Counted from the stretch's first letter, positions 36,105-46,988 are shown. The stretch is 64,000 nucleotides of DNA from Herminiimonas sp. KBW02 (GCF_003852535.1 NZ_QAJP01000001.1:1-64000), one strand, 5' to 3'. Made by a program: numbers and translations. Notes: a model not told the origin generated them from the letters alone.

Positions 36105-36632
36105 TTAAGGGGCGCTAAGGCTACCATCAGTAGTCGACCAGCTGCCCGACTTCCCACCATGTTTTTCCTCCACCCGGACGTCAGACATCACCATCCCCCG
36201 GTCTACCGCCTTGCACATATCGTAAATCGTCAACAAACCGATTTGCACCGCGGTCAACGCTTCCATTTCCACTCCGGTTTTGCCGAAGGTTTCAACTTGC
36301 GCGGTACAGGTAACGCTGGCGTTCGCTTCGTTCACGGCAAAGTCAACCGTGACGCGGGTCAGTGCTAGAGGGTGGCATAGCGGGATCAGGTCGCTGGTGC
36401 GTTTGGCGCCCATGATGGCGGCGATACGTGCAATGCCCAATACATCGCCTTTCTTGGCGGTACCTGAGGTAATGATGGCCAGGGTTTCCGCTTTCATGCG
36501 GATGACGCCGCTGGCAATCGCGATACGGTGGGTTTCATTTTTGCTGCCGACATCGACCATATGTGCCTGGCCGGTGGCGTCGAAATGGGTCAGGCCATCG
36601 TTGGCGGCTGCGTTGTCTTTATGTGTAGTCAT
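36105..36632 (-). CDS. moaC: Cyclic pyranopterin monophosphate synthase
   Basis: Converts 3',8-cyclo-GTP to cPMP in molybdenum cofactor synthesis. 175 residues from ATG 36632 (an in-frame ATG at 36677 adds 15 unlike residues and overlaps the next gene). Signatures are [15 protein letters not shown], the catalytic-region [32 protein letters not shown] and the C-terminal [27 protein letters not shown] with [14 protein letters not shown]. moaA, moaE and moeA are absent from the window. Confidence 0.95.
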   Translation of the reverse strand: MTTHKDNAAANDGLTHFDATGQAHMVDVGSKNETHRIAIASGVIRMKAETLAIITSGTAKKGDVLGIARIAAIMGAKRTSDLIPLCHPLALTRVTVDFAVNEANASVTCTAQVETFGKTGVEMEALTAVQIGLLTIYDMCKAVDRGMVMSDVRVEEKHGGKSGSWSTTDGSLSAP

Positions 36633-36676
36633 GATGGCAAGGGGGCGGGTGGAGCGCCAGAGGTGGAACGTTTGCA

Positions 36677-38251
36677 ATGAGCAGGTATCATAGCATCGTG
36701 AAACTGAAATTCATTATTCCTTCTGCTATTTCCTCACCACGACCATGGTTGCGTACGCTGGCTATGGTCGGCTTGTTGGCATGCGCCAGCGCGCCGGGAT
36801 TGGTCGCGCCTGTGCACGCGCAATTGCTGCCCAGCCTGGGGGATACCGAGCGTGAGGCTTTGTCGCCGTTGATGGAGCGCAAGCTGGGTGAGCAGATCAT
36901 GCGTGAGATCAAGCGTAATCGTGATTACCTGAGCGATGCGCCATTGCAAGAATACTTGAATAATCTCGGTGCCAGCTTGTTGACCGTACGCCCGGAAGCA
37001 CGCGGCGAAGCGCAATACGATTTCTTTTTCTTTGCAGTGCGCGATCCCATGCTGAATGCGTTTGCCTTGCCGGGTGGATTCATAGGCGTGCATTCCGCGC
37101 TGGTGCTGGCGGCGCAGAATGAGTCCGAGCTGGCTTCGGTGATGGCGCATGAAATCGGCCACGTTGCGCAGCGGCATATTGCCCGCATGCTGGGCAAGCA
37201 AAAGCAGGATATGTTGATTCCTCTGGCGGCCATGCTGTTGGGTGCGCTGGCCATCAGTTCCAGCCCGGATGCAGGGATGGCCATGATTATGGGCGGGCAG
37301 GGCCTGGCGATACAACGGCAACTCAATTTCAGCCGCGATGCCGAACGTGAAGCAGACCGGGTCGGCCTCGACATCATGCGTGAAGCAGGTTTTGAAACCA
37401 CGGGCATGATCAACTTCTTTGGCCGTTTGCAAACGGCCAGCCGCAACTATAGCGACAACGCGCCGCCTTACCTGCGTTCACACCCGATGACGACCGAACG
37501 TATCGCCGATATTCAGGCGCGTACCCGTGATCTGCGTTATCGGCAACATGTGGATAGCCTGGATTTTCCGTTGATACAGGCACGTGTGAAGGTGTTGCAA
37601 GATCCCAGTCATCAGGGTTTGCTCGATGCAGCTTCCACTTTTGAGCGTCAGTTACAACTGAAAACACGCACTGCAATAGTCGCCGGTAAATATGGTTTGG
37701 CAGTGATTGCCCTGCGGCAGGGTAATCCGGCTAAAGCGCAAAGCTTGTTGAACGATGCACGCGCAGCCTTGAATAACGGATCGCCGAGTTCCAAGAGCGC
37801 AGTGTTGTCCAGCCTCGCTATCGAGATCAAGCTGGCGGCACATCAGCCACGTGAAGCAGTGCAGGAAGCGGAAGCGGCACGTACGCAATTCCCAATTTCG
37901 CGCGGCATTGCATTGCAGTATGCCGATGCGTTGTTTGCCGCCGGGCGTTATGACGATGCGGTAACTTATTTGCGTGACCAGACGCAGTTGTATCGCCAGG
38001 AGCCGCAGCTGTATGAACGTCTGGCCAAGGTCTATGCGGCATTGAAGATGCAGGCGCAGCAACATCTGGCGTTGGCGGAGTCCTATGCATTGAACGGCAG
38101 CTTGTCGGCGGCACTGGATCAGTTGTCTATCGCACGCAAGGCGCCGGATGCTTCTTTCTACGATCAGTCGATTATCGATGCGCGTGAGCGTGAGATTAAG
38201 GCGCAGCGCCTGGAAGAAATACGCCAGGAAAAAGAAGGCTATACCGGATAG
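36677..38251 (+). CDS. Periplasmic M48 metallopeptidase with TPR (BepA-like)
   Basis: 524 residues with a signal peptide up to about residue 49 (ending VAPVHA-Q). The M48 domain holds the zinc motif [14 protein letters not shown] near residue 160 and the third ligand in [18 protein letters not shown]. The C-terminal half (about 300-510) is helical with TPR-like repeats ([38 protein letters not shown]). This combination is that of BepA/YfgC, which assembles or degrades the outer-membrane LptD. Start ATG 36677 has a GGTGGAACG ribosome site; a GTG at residue 8 is an alternative. Confidence 0.9.
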   Translation: MSRYHSIVKLKFIIPSAISSPRPWLRTLAMVGLLACASAPGLVAPVHAQLLPSLGDTEREALSPLMERKLGEQIMREIKRNRDYLSDAPLQEYLNNLGASLLTVRPEARGEAQYDFFFFAVRDPMLNAFALPGGFIGVHSALVLAAQNESELASVMAHEIGHVAQRHIARMLGKQKQDMLIPLAAMLLGALAISSSPDAGMAMIMGGQGLAIQRQLNFSRDAEREADRVGLDIMREAGFETTGMINFFGRLQTASRNYSDNAPPYLRSHPMTTERIADIQARTRDLRYRQHVDSLDFPLIQARVKVLQDPSHQGLLDAASTFERQLQLKTRTAIVAGKYGLAVIALRQGNPAKAQSLLNDARAALNNGSPSSKSAVLSSLAIEIKLAAHQPREAVQEAEAARTQFPISRGIALQYADALFAAGRYDDAVTYLRDQTQLYRQEPQLYERLAKVYAALKMQAQQHLALAESYALNGSLSAALDQLSIARKAPDASFYDQSIIDAREREIKAQRLEEIRQEKEGYTG

Positions 38252-38276
38252 TTACCCTGCCTCTGCCCGGCAATGC

Positions 38277-38876
38277 TCAGTCTGCAGCGCGCGGCTGACG
38301 TATGAAACGGAAGCGGATACTCAGCTCGTCATCCTTGATGTAATGCAGGCTTATATTGCCCGATTTGGTTTGCAAACTTAAAGCGCCGGTCTTTCCTTCG
38401 TGTGCCAGCCAGCCCAGCAATTCTTCATCTTTAATAGGGCGATTTTCCAGTTGGATGTGCGGCAGACATAGCGCCATATCCCTGTCGTCCAGCGCGGCGA
38501 ATTTGTCGTCGCCAAGCAGAAACAATCTCCCCATCGTACTCAGATAGGCTGCACTGATGTGCTCCAGTGGCAGGCCCGTGTGCAGGATGAAACCTTGAGC
38601 AGGATTGGTGTGCGCGATATAAGGCGCGATTTCGAGGTCGACATACACGCGCTGCGGACCGTTCTGGAAATAGTAACGACCTTGCGCGTCACAAGTGTAG
38701 TTGCGTTGTATGAAGCCGATTAAAGCGGGATGGACGATTTTGTCGCCGGGCAGGTGCTGCGCTTGCGCAGCTTCATTCCGCATGCGCCAGTTGCCGCGCG
38801 CATCCAGTGCCAGCCAGCCATAGCAATGCGGGACATTCGGCCATTTGGCCAAAGCTTGTGCAACGACAGTATCCAT
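38277..38876 (-). CDS. Conserved hypothetical protein
   Basis: 199 residues, hydrophilic, no signal peptide or transmembrane helix. Starts MDTVVAQALAKWPNVPHCYGW and holds conserved-looking LDARGNWRMRNEAAQAQ and ENRPIKDEELLGWL. It resembles a DUF-type family seen in Burkholderiales, but I cannot name the number with confidence. It lies nine bases downstream of the YheT-like gene, so the two are probably co-transcribed. Function unknown. Confidence 0.65.
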   Translation of the reverse strand: MDTVVAQALAKWPNVPHCYGWLALDARGNWRMRNEAAQAQHLPGDKIVHPALIGFIQRNYTCDAQGRYYFQNGPQRVYVDLEIAPYIAHTNPAQGFILHTGLPLEHISAAYLSTMGRLFLLGDDKFAALDDRDMALCLPHIQLENRPIKDEELLGWLAHEGKTGALSLQTKSGNISLHYIKDDELSIRFRFIRQPRAAD

Positions 38877-38885
38877 TCCACCTCC

Positions 38886-39842
38886 TCAGGCAGCGCTACC
38901 TTCCAGAAATCTGACCATACGCTGCGGCAGCCAGTTCAATTTACCCGGTATCGAGCCGACGGCAAAGCCGACATGGCCGCCATGTGCAGGATATTCCAGT
39001 GTGACTTTATCCGATGCTTTGGATGGTAAATATTTTGCGGGCAGGAAGGGATCGTTGCGCGCATTCAGTACCAGCGTAGGTACTGTAATGTCTTTCAATA
39101 CGTGCTTGGCGCTGGCGCGGTGCCAGTAGTCTTCGGTGCTAAGGTAGCCGTGCAGCGGTGCTGTCACGATATTATCGAAGGCGTACAGATCGCGCGATTG
39201 CAGCATGGCGTCACGATTAAAGAGGCCGGGAAATTGCGCCAGTTTGGCGACGCATTTCGGCTTCAGTGTTTCAAGGAAGACGCGCGTGTAAATCATATTG
39301 AAACCGCGCGAGAGTGCACCGCCGCCGCCAGCCAGGTCGAGCGGTGCAGACACGGCGCAAGCGGCATCGACGATTTCAGCCTGATGCTGAGATTCGCCCA
39401 GCCAGCGCAGCAATGCATTCGCACCCAGCGAAACACCGGTCGCATAGAACTTGCCGGCGCCGCGTGTGCGGGCATAAGGCACCAGGCGCCGCAGTATCCA
39501 GTTGATTTCAGGTGCATCGCCGGAATGATAGAAGCGCGGTGCACGATTCAGTTCACCCGAACAACCACGGAAGTGCACCACCGCTCCGGACCAGCCGAGG
39601 CTGCTGATGTGCGCCATCAACGCACGTGCGTAGTGGCTGTTGGATGAACCTTCCAGGCCGTGGAACAAGACGATGAAAGGCAGGTCTTTACGACCGTCTA
39701 CAAAATCCAGATCGATGAAATCGCCGTCCGGCGTATCCCAGCGTTCACGCCGGTAGCTGACTTCAGGTTTGCTGATGCATTTGGCCGGATAGATGGTTTG
39801 CAGATGGCCGCCGGGCAGCCAGCATGGAGCGGGGTAGTTCAT
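38886..39842 (-). CDS. YheT-family alpha/beta hydrolase
   Basis: 318 residues. Starts PCWLPGGHLQTIYPAK, the family opening. The alpha/beta core shows VLFHGLEGSSNSHYARAL (oxyanion region), the family segment VVHFRGCSGELNRAPRFYHSGD, and ATGVSLGANALLRWLGE, with Ser as nucleophile in GVSLG. The later FLPAKYLPS and YPAHGGHVGFAVG give the Asp and His. COG0429 members are predicted esterases or lipases of unknown substrate. No signal peptide. Confidence 0.87.
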   Translation of the reverse strand: MNYPAPCWLPGGHLQTIYPAKCISKPEVSYRRERWDTPDGDFIDLDFVDGRKDLPFIVLFHGLEGSSNSHYARALMAHISSLGWSGAVVHFRGCSGELNRAPRFYHSGDAPEINWILRRLVPYARTRGAGKFYATGVSLGANALLRWLGESQHQAEIVDAACAVSAPLDLAGGGGALSRGFNMIYTRVFLETLKPKCVAKLAQFPGLFNRDAMLQSRDLYAFDNIVTAPLHGYLSTEDYWHRASAKHVLKDITVPTLVLNARNDPFLPAKYLPSKASDKVTLEYPAHGGHVGFAVGSIPGKLNWLPQRMVRFLEGSAA

Positions 39843-39924
39843 TGCTAGCTTAGTCCTGGAAATTCTGATGCGTCATGCGCGGCGGGTAGATGGATTCGTT
39901 GCAGCCCGGGAACAAGCGCTGCGA

Positions 39925-40353
39925 TTAGTGCAACACGTTGCTGCTGTGCGCCAGTTCAACGCGTGGTTTGCCTGGTGCGATCGAAGCGTGGTGCAACACG
40001 ATGCGCCAACCGAGTGGCGTTTTGATATATACGTTGGTGGCGATGATATGGATGTCGCGATCGTCTGTCGTGTTGACGGCTTCGATCAGATTGTGCACGG
40101 CATTCATCGTGTTCTGTGATGTGTGCAACTGGGTCGGACGGATATGTACGCCGCCGCGTGTGAAGATTTCCTCCCATGAGGCACGGATGGCGGCGTAACC
40201 GATCAAGCGCGTGCCGTCAGGGTGGATGCAGACGATTTCTTCGTCATCTGCCCACAAAGCCATGAGTGCATCCAGATCGGCACGGCCGATAGCATCGTAA
40301 AGAGCGACTTCGATGTCGTCTGCGGTACCGAACTGTTTGCGGGCTTTGGGCAT
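39925..40353 (-). CDS. SnoaL-like nuclear-transport-factor-2 fold protein
   Basis: 142 residues. Contains a cone-shaped NTF2-like domain: ALYDAIGRADLDALMALWADDEEIVCIHPDGTRLIGYAAIRASWEEIF, then the beta region IIATNVYIKTPLGWRIVLHHASIAP. Such proteins are usually small stress-related or enzymatic binding domains; the substrate is unknown. It is seven bases upstream of a zinc-finger gene on the same strand. Confidence 0.75.
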   Translation of the reverse strand: MPKARKQFGTADDIEVALYDAIGRADLDALMALWADDEEIVCIHPDGTRLIGYAAIRASWEEIFTRGGVHIRPTQLHTSQNTMNAVHNLIEAVNTTDDRDIHIIATNVYIKTPLGWRIVLHHASIAPGKPRVELAHSSNVLH

Positions 40354-40360
40354 GATGGTC

Positions 40361-40561
40361 TTAGTGGTGGTGTACGACTGCGCCTGGTTTCAGGCGATAT
40401 ACGGTGCCGCAGTACGGGCATTTTGCTTCACCGCCGTGGGACAACTCCAGGAACACGCGTGGATGCGAGCTCCAGGCCGGCATCGCCGGGTTAGGGCAGT
40501 AGGCTGGCAAATCCTTGCCGTCCAGTTCGATTGCTGAGGTGCCCTTGTTTGCTTCTGTCAT
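40361..40561 (-). CDS. Zinc-finger CHCC-type small protein
   Basis: 66 residues. The zf-CHCC pattern is visible: the Cys in LPAYCPNP, the His in WSSHPRVFLEL and the CxxC of KCPYCGTVYRL, ending in HHH. Related to the Ndufs6-like zinc-binding family that accompanies complex I in bacteria and is also found next to ilvE in Burkholderiales. The position between ilvE and the SnoaL-like gene fits that pattern. Confidence 0.8.
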   Translation of the reverse strand: MTEANKGTSAIELDGKDLPAYCPNPAMPAWSSHPRVFLELSHGGEAKCPYCGTVYRLKPGAVVHHH

Positions 40562-40607
40562 TTCATTCTCCGGATTACTAGGTTGTAGTCTTGATGCTTG
40601 TTTATAT

Positions 40608-41528
40608 TTAAACGATGGTCAGCCAATGGCTGTATTGCGGCGCTTTACCAGCGACCACATCAAAGAACAGCGATTGCAGCCTGGTCGTGACCGGGCCGCG
40701 TTTGCCGTCACCGATCTGGCGGTTGTCGAGTTCGCGTATCGGTGTGACCTCTGCGGCAGTGCCGGTGAAGAAGGCTTCATCGCAGCAATACATTTCGTCA
40801 CGGGTGATGCGTTTTTCGATGACTTCGATACCGAGGTCACGTGCCATGGTCAGGACTGCGTCGCGGGTGATACCGTCGAGGCAGGATGCCAGGTCTGGTG
40901 TATAGAGTTTGCCGTTTTTGACGATGAAGACGTTTTCGCCGGAGCCTTCGGATACATAACCGTCGGTGTCCAGCAGCAGTGCTTCGTCGTAGCCGTCGGT
41001 CAGTGCTTCCTGGTTTGCCAGGATGGAGTTGATGTAGTAACCGCAAGCCTTGGCGCGTACCAGCGAGACATTGACATGGTGGCGGGTGAACGAAGAGGTT
41101 TTGACGCGTATGCCTTTGTTCAGGCCGTCTTCGCCCAGATAAGCGCCCCACGGCCAGGCCGCGATCGCGATATGTATGGTGTTGCCTTTGGCAGAGATGC
41201 CGAGTTTTTCGTCGCCGATCCAGACCAATGGGCGCAGATAGCAGGTTTCCAGCTTGTTTTCGCGGACCACTTGCAATTGCGCTTCCATCACTGTTTCCAC
41301 ATCAAATGGAATTTTCAGCTGAAAAATCTTGGCGGAGTTAAACAGACGTTCGGTATGTTCGCGCAGGCGGAAAATCGCCGTGCCTTTGTCTGTTTTGTAA
41401 GCGCGCACGCCTTCAAACACACCCATGCCGTAGTGCAGTGTATGGGTCAATAAATGAACGGTTGCATCGCGCCAGTCGATTAATTTGCCGTCTTTCCAAA
41501 TTTTGCCGTCGCGATCAGACATCGACAT
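40608..41528 (-). CDS. ilvE: Branched-chain amino acid aminotransferase
   Basis: 306 residues. Transfers the amino group between Val/Leu/Ile and 2-oxoglutarate, using PLP. The first 20 residues MSMSDRDGKIWKDGKLIDWR lead into THTLHYGMGVFEGVRAYKT, the IlvE signature. The PLP Lys is in SLVRAKACGYYINSILA (about residue 162) and the second PLP motif is DGYVSEGSGENVFIV. Start ATG 41528 has GGAG nine bases upstream. It is divergent from pgk. Confidence 0.95.
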   Translation of the reverse strand: MSMSDRDGKIWKDGKLIDWRDATVHLLTHTLHYGMGVFEGVRAYKTDKGTAIFRLREHTERLFNSAKIFQLKIPFDVETVMEAQLQVVRENKLETCYLRPLVWIGDEKLGISAKGNTIHIAIAAWPWGAYLGEDGLNKGIRVKTSSFTRHHVNVSLVRAKACGYYINSILANQEALTDGYDEALLLDTDGYVSEGSGENVFIVKNGKLYTPDLASCLDGITRDAVLTMARDLGIEVIEKRITRDEMYCCDEAFFTGTAAEVTPIRELDNRQIGDGKRGPVTTRLQSLFFDVVAGKAPQYSHWLTIV

Positions 41529-41902
41529 TTCGGGATCTCCAGTAATTGTGCAAGACCTCGATTTTAACGGATTCGGCTATCCAGAAAGAATGATCATGGA
41601 CATTCTTGCGCGAAATATTGTGGTTTTGAGTGCAGGTCGCCGTCGGCAGAACAAGGCGGATACGGCGAAAAATATTTTTTGTTGTAAAAATTGAATCAAT
41701 TCGAAGCAGGTGCTTCTAACCGTGGGATTTGCTGCATCGCGGTAATTTCCTTAATATGCGACCTCTGTTTTCCGTCCGGATCACCCTTTTTGCCCTTTTT
41801 CAAGCTGAAACTAGGCATAAAACCAAGGTTTTTGCGGCATCTGGTGCGGTAAAATAGCGGTCTTTCTGATTTTCCATCTTTAACCCTCCAATTTACGAGC
41901 AC
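41529..41902. other. Intergenic region ilvE-pgk
   Basis: 374 bases between divergent genes. A -10-like TAAAAT at 41850-41855 might serve pgk, but no good -35 lies at the right distance. A small open frame (41485-41694 on plus) crosses the start of ilvE and I do not call it. A T-rich patch at 41669-41680 has no hairpin. Confidence 0.4.
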
Positions 41903-43096
41903 ATGCAATTTAAAAGATTGAGCGACCTGATCGCGCGTGGTGAACTGCAGGGCAAGCGCGTTTTTATCCGTGCCGATCTCAACGTGCCGCAAGACAGCAC
42001 AGGCAATATTACAGAAGACACGCGTATTCGCGCCTCAGTGCCGGCGATACAGCAGGCTTTGCAGGCAGGTGCCGCGGTCATGGTGACGTCGCATCTGGGA
42101 CGTCCGGTCGAAGGTGAATTCAAGCCTGCTGATACGCTGGCGCCGATTGCGCAACGTTTGTCCGAATTGCTGGGGCAGCCGGTCGCGTTGCAGCAAAACT
42201 GGGTAGACGGTGTAGATGTTGCGCCGGGCCAGGTAGTCTTGCTGGAAAACTGCCGCGTTAATAAAGGCGAGAAAAAGAACGATGATGCACTCGCGCAAAA
42301 GATAGCCGCCTTGTGCGACGTCTACGTCAACGATGCATTCGGTACCGCCCATCGCGCTGAAGCAACGACACATGGTGTTGCCAAATATGCGCCGGTAGCC
42401 TGCGCGGGTCCGTTGCTGGCAGCCGAGCTGGATGCATTGGGCAAGGCACTGTTTGCACCTGCCAGTCCGCTGGTTGCGATCGTCGCCGGTTCCAAGGTTT
42501 CGACCAAGTTGACCATCCTGAAAACCCTGGCTGATAAGGTCGATCAGTTGATCGTCGGTGGCGGTATTGCGAATACCTTCATGCTGGCTGCCGGCCTGAA
42601 AATCGGCAAGTCGCTGGCCGAAGCGGATCTGGTGGCTGATGCCAAAGCCATCATCGACATGATGGCTCGACGTGGTGCATCAGTGCCTATTCCGGTTGAC
42701 GTCGTATGCGCGAAAGAATTTGCGCCAACGGCTGCGGCAACCGTCAAGGATGTGGCTGATGTGGCGGATGACGACATGATCCTCGACATCGGTCCGAAAA
42801 CTGCAGACTTGCTGGCTCAACAAATTGCACAGGCTGGCACTATCGTCTGGAATGGTCCGGTCGGCGTATTTGAATTCGACCAGTTCGCCAACGGCACCAA
42901 AACCCTGGCCTACGCGATTGCGGAATCCCGGGGCTTTTCAGTGGCTGGCGGCGGCGATACCCTGGCGGCGATTGCCAAGTACGATATCGCTGACAAGATC
43001 GGCTATATCTCGACTGGTGGCGGTGCCTTCCTCGAATTTCTCGAAGGTAAAGCCCTGCCTGCGGTCGCTATCCTGGAAGAACGCGCACAAGGCTGA
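41903..43096 (+). CDS. pgk: Phosphoglycerate kinase
   Basis: 397 residues. Makes ATP from 1,3-bisphosphoglycerate in glycolysis. The N-domain has [21 protein letters not shown] and [15 protein letters not shown]. The hinge and C-domain show [48 protein letters not shown] and [19 protein letters not shown], plus [12 protein letters not shown] and [14 protein letters not shown]. It is followed by fba 114 bases later. In many betaproteobacteria a pyruvate kinase gene sits between them; it does not here. Confidence 0.97.
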   Translation: MQFKRLSDLIARGELQGKRVFIRADLNVPQDSTGNITEDTRIRASVPAIQQALQAGAAVMVTSHLGRPVEGEFKPADTLAPIAQRLSELLGQPVALQQNWVDGVDVAPGQVVLLENCRVNKGEKKNDDALAQKIAALCDVYVNDAFGTAHRAEATTHGVAKYAPVACAGPLLAAELDALGKALFAPASPLVAIVAGSKVSTKLTILKTLADKVDQLIVGGGIANTFMLAAGLKIGKSLAEADLVADAKAIIDMMARRGASVPIPVDVVCAKEFAPTAAATVKDVADVADDDMILDIGPKTADLLAQQIAQAGTIVWNGPVGVFEFDQFANGTKTLAYAIAESRGFSVAGGGDTLAAIAKYDIADKIGYISTGGGAFLEFLEGKALPAVAILEERAQG

Positions 43097-43106
43097 ATGT
43101 AGCAAA

Positions 43107-43137
43107 CGGAAGCATGCGATTTGTTGCGTGCCTTCCG
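43107..43137 (+). terminator. Hairpin between pgk and fba
   Basis: CGGAAG / CTTCCG stem extended inside by a near-complementary GCATGCG / CGTGC pairing with one bulge. A T-run comes eight bases after it. It could be an attenuating terminator or a processing site that sets pgk and fba expression apart. Confidence 0.4.
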
Positions 43138-43210
43138 CTGATTATTTTTAAAGAAAATTGCAGCAGTACCGAATTACTGTTGAACCTTTTACTGATTTTG
43201 GAGAATTACC

Positions 43211-44275
43211 ATGCCTCTCGTATCCATGCGTCAATTACTCGACCACGCAGCCGAAAACGGCTACGGTCTGCCCGCGTTCAACGTCAACAACCTTGAACAG
43301 GTCACGGCCATCATGGAAGCGGCGAATGAAGTCGGCGCACCGGTAATCATGCAGGCATCCGCTGGCGCACGTAAATATGCGGGCGAACCATTCCTGCGTC
43401 ACCTGATTGAAGCAGCAGTCGAAGCTTACCCGCATATTCCTGTCGTCATGCACCAGGATCACGGCCAGTCGCCGGCAGTCTGTATGGCAGCGATCCGTTC
43501 CGGTTTCACCTCGGTGATGATGGACGGCTCCCTGAATGAAGACGGCAAATCGGTTGCCAGCTATGAATACAACGTTGAAGTATCGCGCAAGGTCGTCGAG
43601 TTTTCGCACGCGATCGGCGTCACGGTAGAAGCAGAGCTGGGTGTACTCGGCTCGCTGGAAACCATGATGGGCGACAAGGAAGACGGTCACGGTGCCGACG
43701 GCAAAATGACACGCGAACAGTTGTTGACCGACGTGGAGCAGGCAGCAGACTTCGTCAAGAAAACCCAATGTGATGCACTGGCTATCGCGATTGGTACTTC
43801 GCACGGCGCATACAAGTTCACCAAGAAGCCTACCGGTGACATCCTCGCGATCGAACGTATCCGTGAAATCCATACCCGCATTCCTAACACCCATCTGGTG
43901 ATGCACGGTTCGTCTTCGGTACCGCAAGAATTGCTGGCGGAAATCCGCGAGTTCGGCGGCGACATGAAAGAAACCTACGGTGTACCGGTAGAAGAAATTC
44001 AGGAAGGCATCAAGAACGGCGTGCGCAAGATCAATATCGATACCGATATCCGTCTCGCGATGACCGGTGCTATCCGTCGTTACTTCATCGAGAATCCATC
44101 CAAGTTCGATCCGCGCGATTACCTGAAACCAGCGCGTGAAGCGGCCAAGCAAGTATGTAAGGCGCGTTTCCTGGCATTCGGTTGCGAAGGACAGGCAGCC
44201 AAGATCAAGCCGCTGCCTTTGGACAAAATCGCAGAGAAGTACAAAAAAGGCGAACTGGCGCAAATCATTCAGTAA
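43211..44275 (+). CDS. fba: Class II fructose-bisphosphate aldolase
   Basis: 354 residues. Cleaves fructose 1,6-bisphosphate into DHAP and glyceraldehyde 3-phosphate with a catalytic zinc. Zinc and substrate residues: the His in [11 protein letters not shown], the Asp of [10 protein letters not shown], Glu of [11 protein letters not shown], and His residues in [13 protein letters not shown] and [10 protein letters not shown]. The later [20 protein letters not shown] is typical of this class. The ribosome site GGAG is seven bases before the ATG. pgk lies upstream and purC downstream on the same strand. Confidence 0.96.
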   Translation: MPLVSMRQLLDHAAENGYGLPAFNVNNLEQVTAIMEAANEVGAPVIMQASAGARKYAGEPFLRHLIEAAVEAYPHIPVVMHQDHGQSPAVCMAAIRSGFTSVMMDGSLNEDGKSVASYEYNVEVSRKVVEFSHAIGVTVEAELGVLGSLETMMGDKEDGHGADGKMTREQLLTDVEQAADFVKKTQCDALAIAIGTSHGAYKFTKKPTGDILAIERIREIHTRIPNTHLVMHGSSSVPQELLAEIREFGGDMKETYGVPVEEIQEGIKNGVRKINIDTDIRLAMTGAIRRYFIENPSKFDPRDYLKPAREAAKQVCKARFLAFGCEGQAAKIKPLPLDKIAEKYKKGELAQIIQ

Positions 44276-44282
44276 AGTGTAG

Positions 44283-44301
44283 GCAGCAAATTGTTTGCTG
44301 C
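44283..44301 (+). terminator. Hairpin just after fba
   Basis: GCAGCAAA / TTTGCTGC, perfect 8-bp stem with three-base loop, eight bases after the fba stop. It is not followed by a strong T-run. Confidence 0.4.
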
Positions 44302-44328
44302 AATTATTTGGTAGTGCATACCCACCAT

Positions 44329-44349
44329 CGGCGATTCCTGGAATCGCCG
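44329..44349 (+). terminator. Second hairpin before purC
   Basis: CGGCGATTC / GAATCGCCG, perfect 9-bp stem with three-base loop, followed by TTTC, 21 bases before purC. Together with the hairpin at 44283 it would limit read-through from fba or control purC translation. Confidence 0.45.
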
Positions 44350-44370
44350 TTTCAGATTTATGGAAACGTC

Positions 44371-45267
44371 ATGACTAGTCTGTATCAATCCACCATTACT
44401 TCATTGCCTTTACTCGGTCGCGGCAAGGTTCGCGAAAATTATGCGGTTGGCGACGACAAAATTCTGATCGTTACCAGTGATCGTTTGTCCGCATTCGACG
44501 TGGTGATGAACGAACCGATTCCGACCAAAGGTCAGGTGCTGAATCAGATGTCTGATTTCTGGTTCGAGAAACTGAAAGATATCGTGCCGAATCATTTGAC
44601 TGGTATCGCACCTGAATCGGTGGTGGCACCAGACGAAGTGGCGCAAGTAAAGAATCGTGCAGTGGTCGCCAAGCGCCTGCAGCCGATACTGGTGGAAGCA
44701 GTGGTGCGTGGTTACCTGATCGGTTCCGGCTGGAACGATTACAAAGCGAGCGGCGCAGTCTGTGGCGTGGCTTTGCCAGCTGGCCTGAAGCAGGCAGAAA
44801 AACTGCCTGAGCCGATTTTCACGCCAGCGGCGAAAGCAGAGATGGGTGAGCATGACGAAAACATCACCTTCGCTGACATGGAACAGCGTATCGGTAAAGA
44901 ACTGGCCAACAAAATTCGCGACGTCAGCATCAAGCTGTACAAAACTGCTGCCGACTACGCAGCAACGCGCGGCATCATCATTGCCGATACCAAATTTGAG
45001 TTCGGTCTGGATAAAGACGGTACCCTGCACCTGATGGATGAAGTGCTGACCGCGGACTCGTCGCGTTTCTGGCCTGCTGATTCGTATGCTACCGGCATTT
45101 CGCCACCATCGTTCGACAAGCAATTCGTACGTGATTACCTGGAAACACTGACCGAATGGAAAAAGACAGCGCCAGCACCGGCATTGCCTGCTGACGTCAT
45201 CGAAAAAACCGGTGCCAAGTATCGCGAAGCACTGACCCGTTTGACCGGTGAAGAACTGAAAGGCTGA
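44371..45267 (+). CDS. purC: SAICAR synthase
   Basis: Adds aspartate to CAIR in purine synthesis. 298 residues from ATG 44371; an upstream in-frame ATG (44182) overlaps fba. Motifs are [13 protein letters not shown] with the ATP loop, [45 protein letters not shown] (the purC signature), and the final catalytic [12 protein letters not shown] and [13 protein letters not shown]. It is two bases from purE; they and purK form one unit. Confidence 0.97.
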   Translation: MTSLYQSTITSLPLLGRGKVRENYAVGDDKILIVTSDRLSAFDVVMNEPIPTKGQVLNQMSDFWFEKLKDIVPNHLTGIAPESVVAPDEVAQVKNRAVVAKRLQPILVEAVVRGYLIGSGWNDYKASGAVCGVALPAGLKQAEKLPEPIFTPAAKAEMGEHDENITFADMEQRIGKELANKIRDVSIKLYKTAADYAATRGIIIADTKFEFGLDKDGTLHLMDEVLTADSSRFWPADSYATGISPPSFDKQFVRDYLETLTEWKKTAPAPALPADVIEKTGAKYREALTRLTGEELKG

Positions 45268-45268
45268 T

Positions 45269-45772
45269 ATGGCAGACGCATTGACGACCAAGCCAGTGGT
45301 TGGCGTAATCATGGGCTCCTCTTCCGACTGGGATGTGATGCAGCACGCAGTAGCGATCCTGAAGGAATTCGGGATTGCACATGAAGCCCAGGTGATCTCC
45401 GCGCATCGCATGCCGGATCAAATGTTTGCCTACGCTGAGTCGGCACGCAGCCGCGGCTTGCGCGCCATCATCGCCGGTGCCGGCGGTGCCGCGCACTTGC
45501 CGGGCATGGTAGCGGCCAAAACCATCGTGCCTGTGCTCGGTGTGCCAGTTCCATCCAAATACCTGCGTGGCGAAGATTCCCTGCTGTCCATCGTGCAGAT
45601 GCCGAAAGGCATCCCGGTTTCGACGTTTGCGATTGGTGAAGCAGGTGCGGCGAATGCTGCATTGGCGGCGATCGCTATCCTCGCTACCACTGACGATAAA
45701 CTGGCTGCCAGCCTGGAAGAATTCCGCGCCAAGCAAACGCAAATCGCTGTAGAAATGACCCTGCCGACATGA
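45269..45772 (+). CDS. purE: N5-carboxyaminoimidazole ribonucleotide mutase
   Basis: 167 residues. Converts N5-CAIR to CAIR. Signature [17 protein letters not shown] at the N-terminus, the [10 protein letters not shown] catalytic His, and [17 protein letters not shown], then [22 protein letters not shown]. Typical of class I PurE, which is used with PurK (next gene). Starts one base after the purC stop. Confidence 0.96.
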   Translation: MADALTTKPVVGVIMGSSSDWDVMQHAVAILKEFGIAHEAQVISAHRMPDQMFAYAESARSRGLRAIIAGAGGAAHLPGMVAAKTIVPVLGVPVPSKYLRGEDSLLSIVQMPKGIPVSTFAIGEAGAANAALAAIAILATTDDKLAASLEEFRAKQTQIAVEMTLPT

Positions 45773-46968
45773 GCACACCGAAACAACTCCCGCCTTTGAA
45801 TCCATCCGCAACACCTGGCACCTGGCTGGGTGTGATGGGTGGTGGCCAGCTCGGCCGTATGTTTGCACATGCTGCACAACAAATGGGCTTCAAGGTCGCG
45901 GTGCTGGAGCCAGCACTTGATTGCCCGGCCAGCCACGCTGCTGATTTTTTGCATTGCGCGGATTACACCGATAGTGAAGCCCTGAGCAAACTGGCGGGGC
46001 AATGCGCGGCTGTCACGACTGAATTTGAAAATGTCTCGGCCAAGAGCCTGGCGTACCTGGCTGAGCGTACCTTTGTTGCGCCATCCGCCGATTGCGTCTC
46101 GATTGCGCAGGATCGTATGGCAGAGAAGCGTTTCTTTATCGAATGCGCGACGACTTCGGGCGTGTTCCCGGCTTCGCATAAAGAAATCAATTCGACTGCT
46201 GATGTCGATGCCGTACCTGATGATTTATTGCCCGGCATCCTGAAAACGGTGCGTATGGGTTACGACGGCAAGGGTCAGGTTCGCGTCAAGACACGTGAGG
46301 AGTTGCATACTGCCTATGCCGGCATGAATGGCGTTGCCTGCGTGCTGGAAAAAATGTTGCCGCTGGCGTATGAAATCTCGGTGCTGGCTGCGCGTGGTGC
46401 GGACGGCAAGGCAGTGGTGTATCCGATTGCGGAAAACGTCCATCGCAACGGCATCCTGTTTACCACCACGGTACCAGGTCCTAACATCACCAAGGCTTCT
46501 GCCGAGAAAGCACAAGCGGCAACGCTGGCTGTGATCGAGCAACTCGGTTATGTCGGCGTGCTGTGCATAGAATTTTTCGTACTGACCGATGGTTCGCTGG
46601 TCGTCAATGAAATGGCGCCGCGTCCGCACAATAGCGGCCACTACACCATCGACGCCTGCATCACTAGCCAGTTTGCGCAACAGGCGCGAGCGATGGCGCG
46701 TTTGCCTTTGGGTGACGTGCGTCAACACTCGCCGGCCGCAATGCTGAACATCCTGGGCGACATCTGGTTCGAAGGTAATTCCGACGAAGCACGTGAACCG
46801 GCATGGGATAAAGTGCTGGCCTTGCCGGGTGCGAACCTGCACCTGTACGGCAAAGATACGGCACGCCGCGCGCGCAAGATGGGTCACATCACCTTTGTTG
46901 CAGCGACACTGGAAGAAGCGCAAACCAACTTGCGCAAAGCCTGTGACATCCTCGGCATCGCTGCCTGA
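45769..46968 (+). CDS. purK: N5-carboxyaminoimidazole ribonucleotide synthase
   Basis: 399 residues. ATP-grasp enzyme that makes N5-CAIR from AIR, bicarbonate and ATP. Overlaps purE by four bases (ATGA). Motifs are [20 protein letters not shown], then [14 protein letters not shown] (ATP-grasp loop, seen as [19 protein letters not shown]), [18 protein letters not shown] and [21 protein letters not shown] small N-terminal extension of about 20 residues precedes the usual start. Confidence 0.96.
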   Translation: MSTPKQLPPLNPSATPGTWLGVMGGGQLGRMFAHAAQQMGFKVAVLEPALDCPASHAADFLHCADYTDSEALSKLAGQCAAVTTEFENVSAKSLAYLAERTFVAPSADCVSIAQDRMAEKRFFIECATTSGVFPASHKEINSTADVDAVPDDLLPGILKTVRMGYDGKGQVRVKTREELHTAYAGMNGVACVLEKMLPLAYEISVLAARGADGKAVVYPIAENVHRNGILFTTTVPGPNITKASAEKAQAATLAVIEQLGYVGVLCIEFFVLTDGSLVVNEMAPRPHNSGHYTIDACITSQFAQQARAMARLPLGDVRQHSPAAMLNILGDIWFEGNSDEAREPAWDKVLALPGANLHLYGKDTARRARKMGHITFVAATLEEAQTNLRKACDILGIAA

Positions 46969-46988
46969 TTGCACTGACGAAGTTATCC

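Noticed and set aside
43235-44263. A 342-codon open frame opposite fba
   Set aside because: Same reasoning: it is the antisense of a highly biased gene and has no family features.
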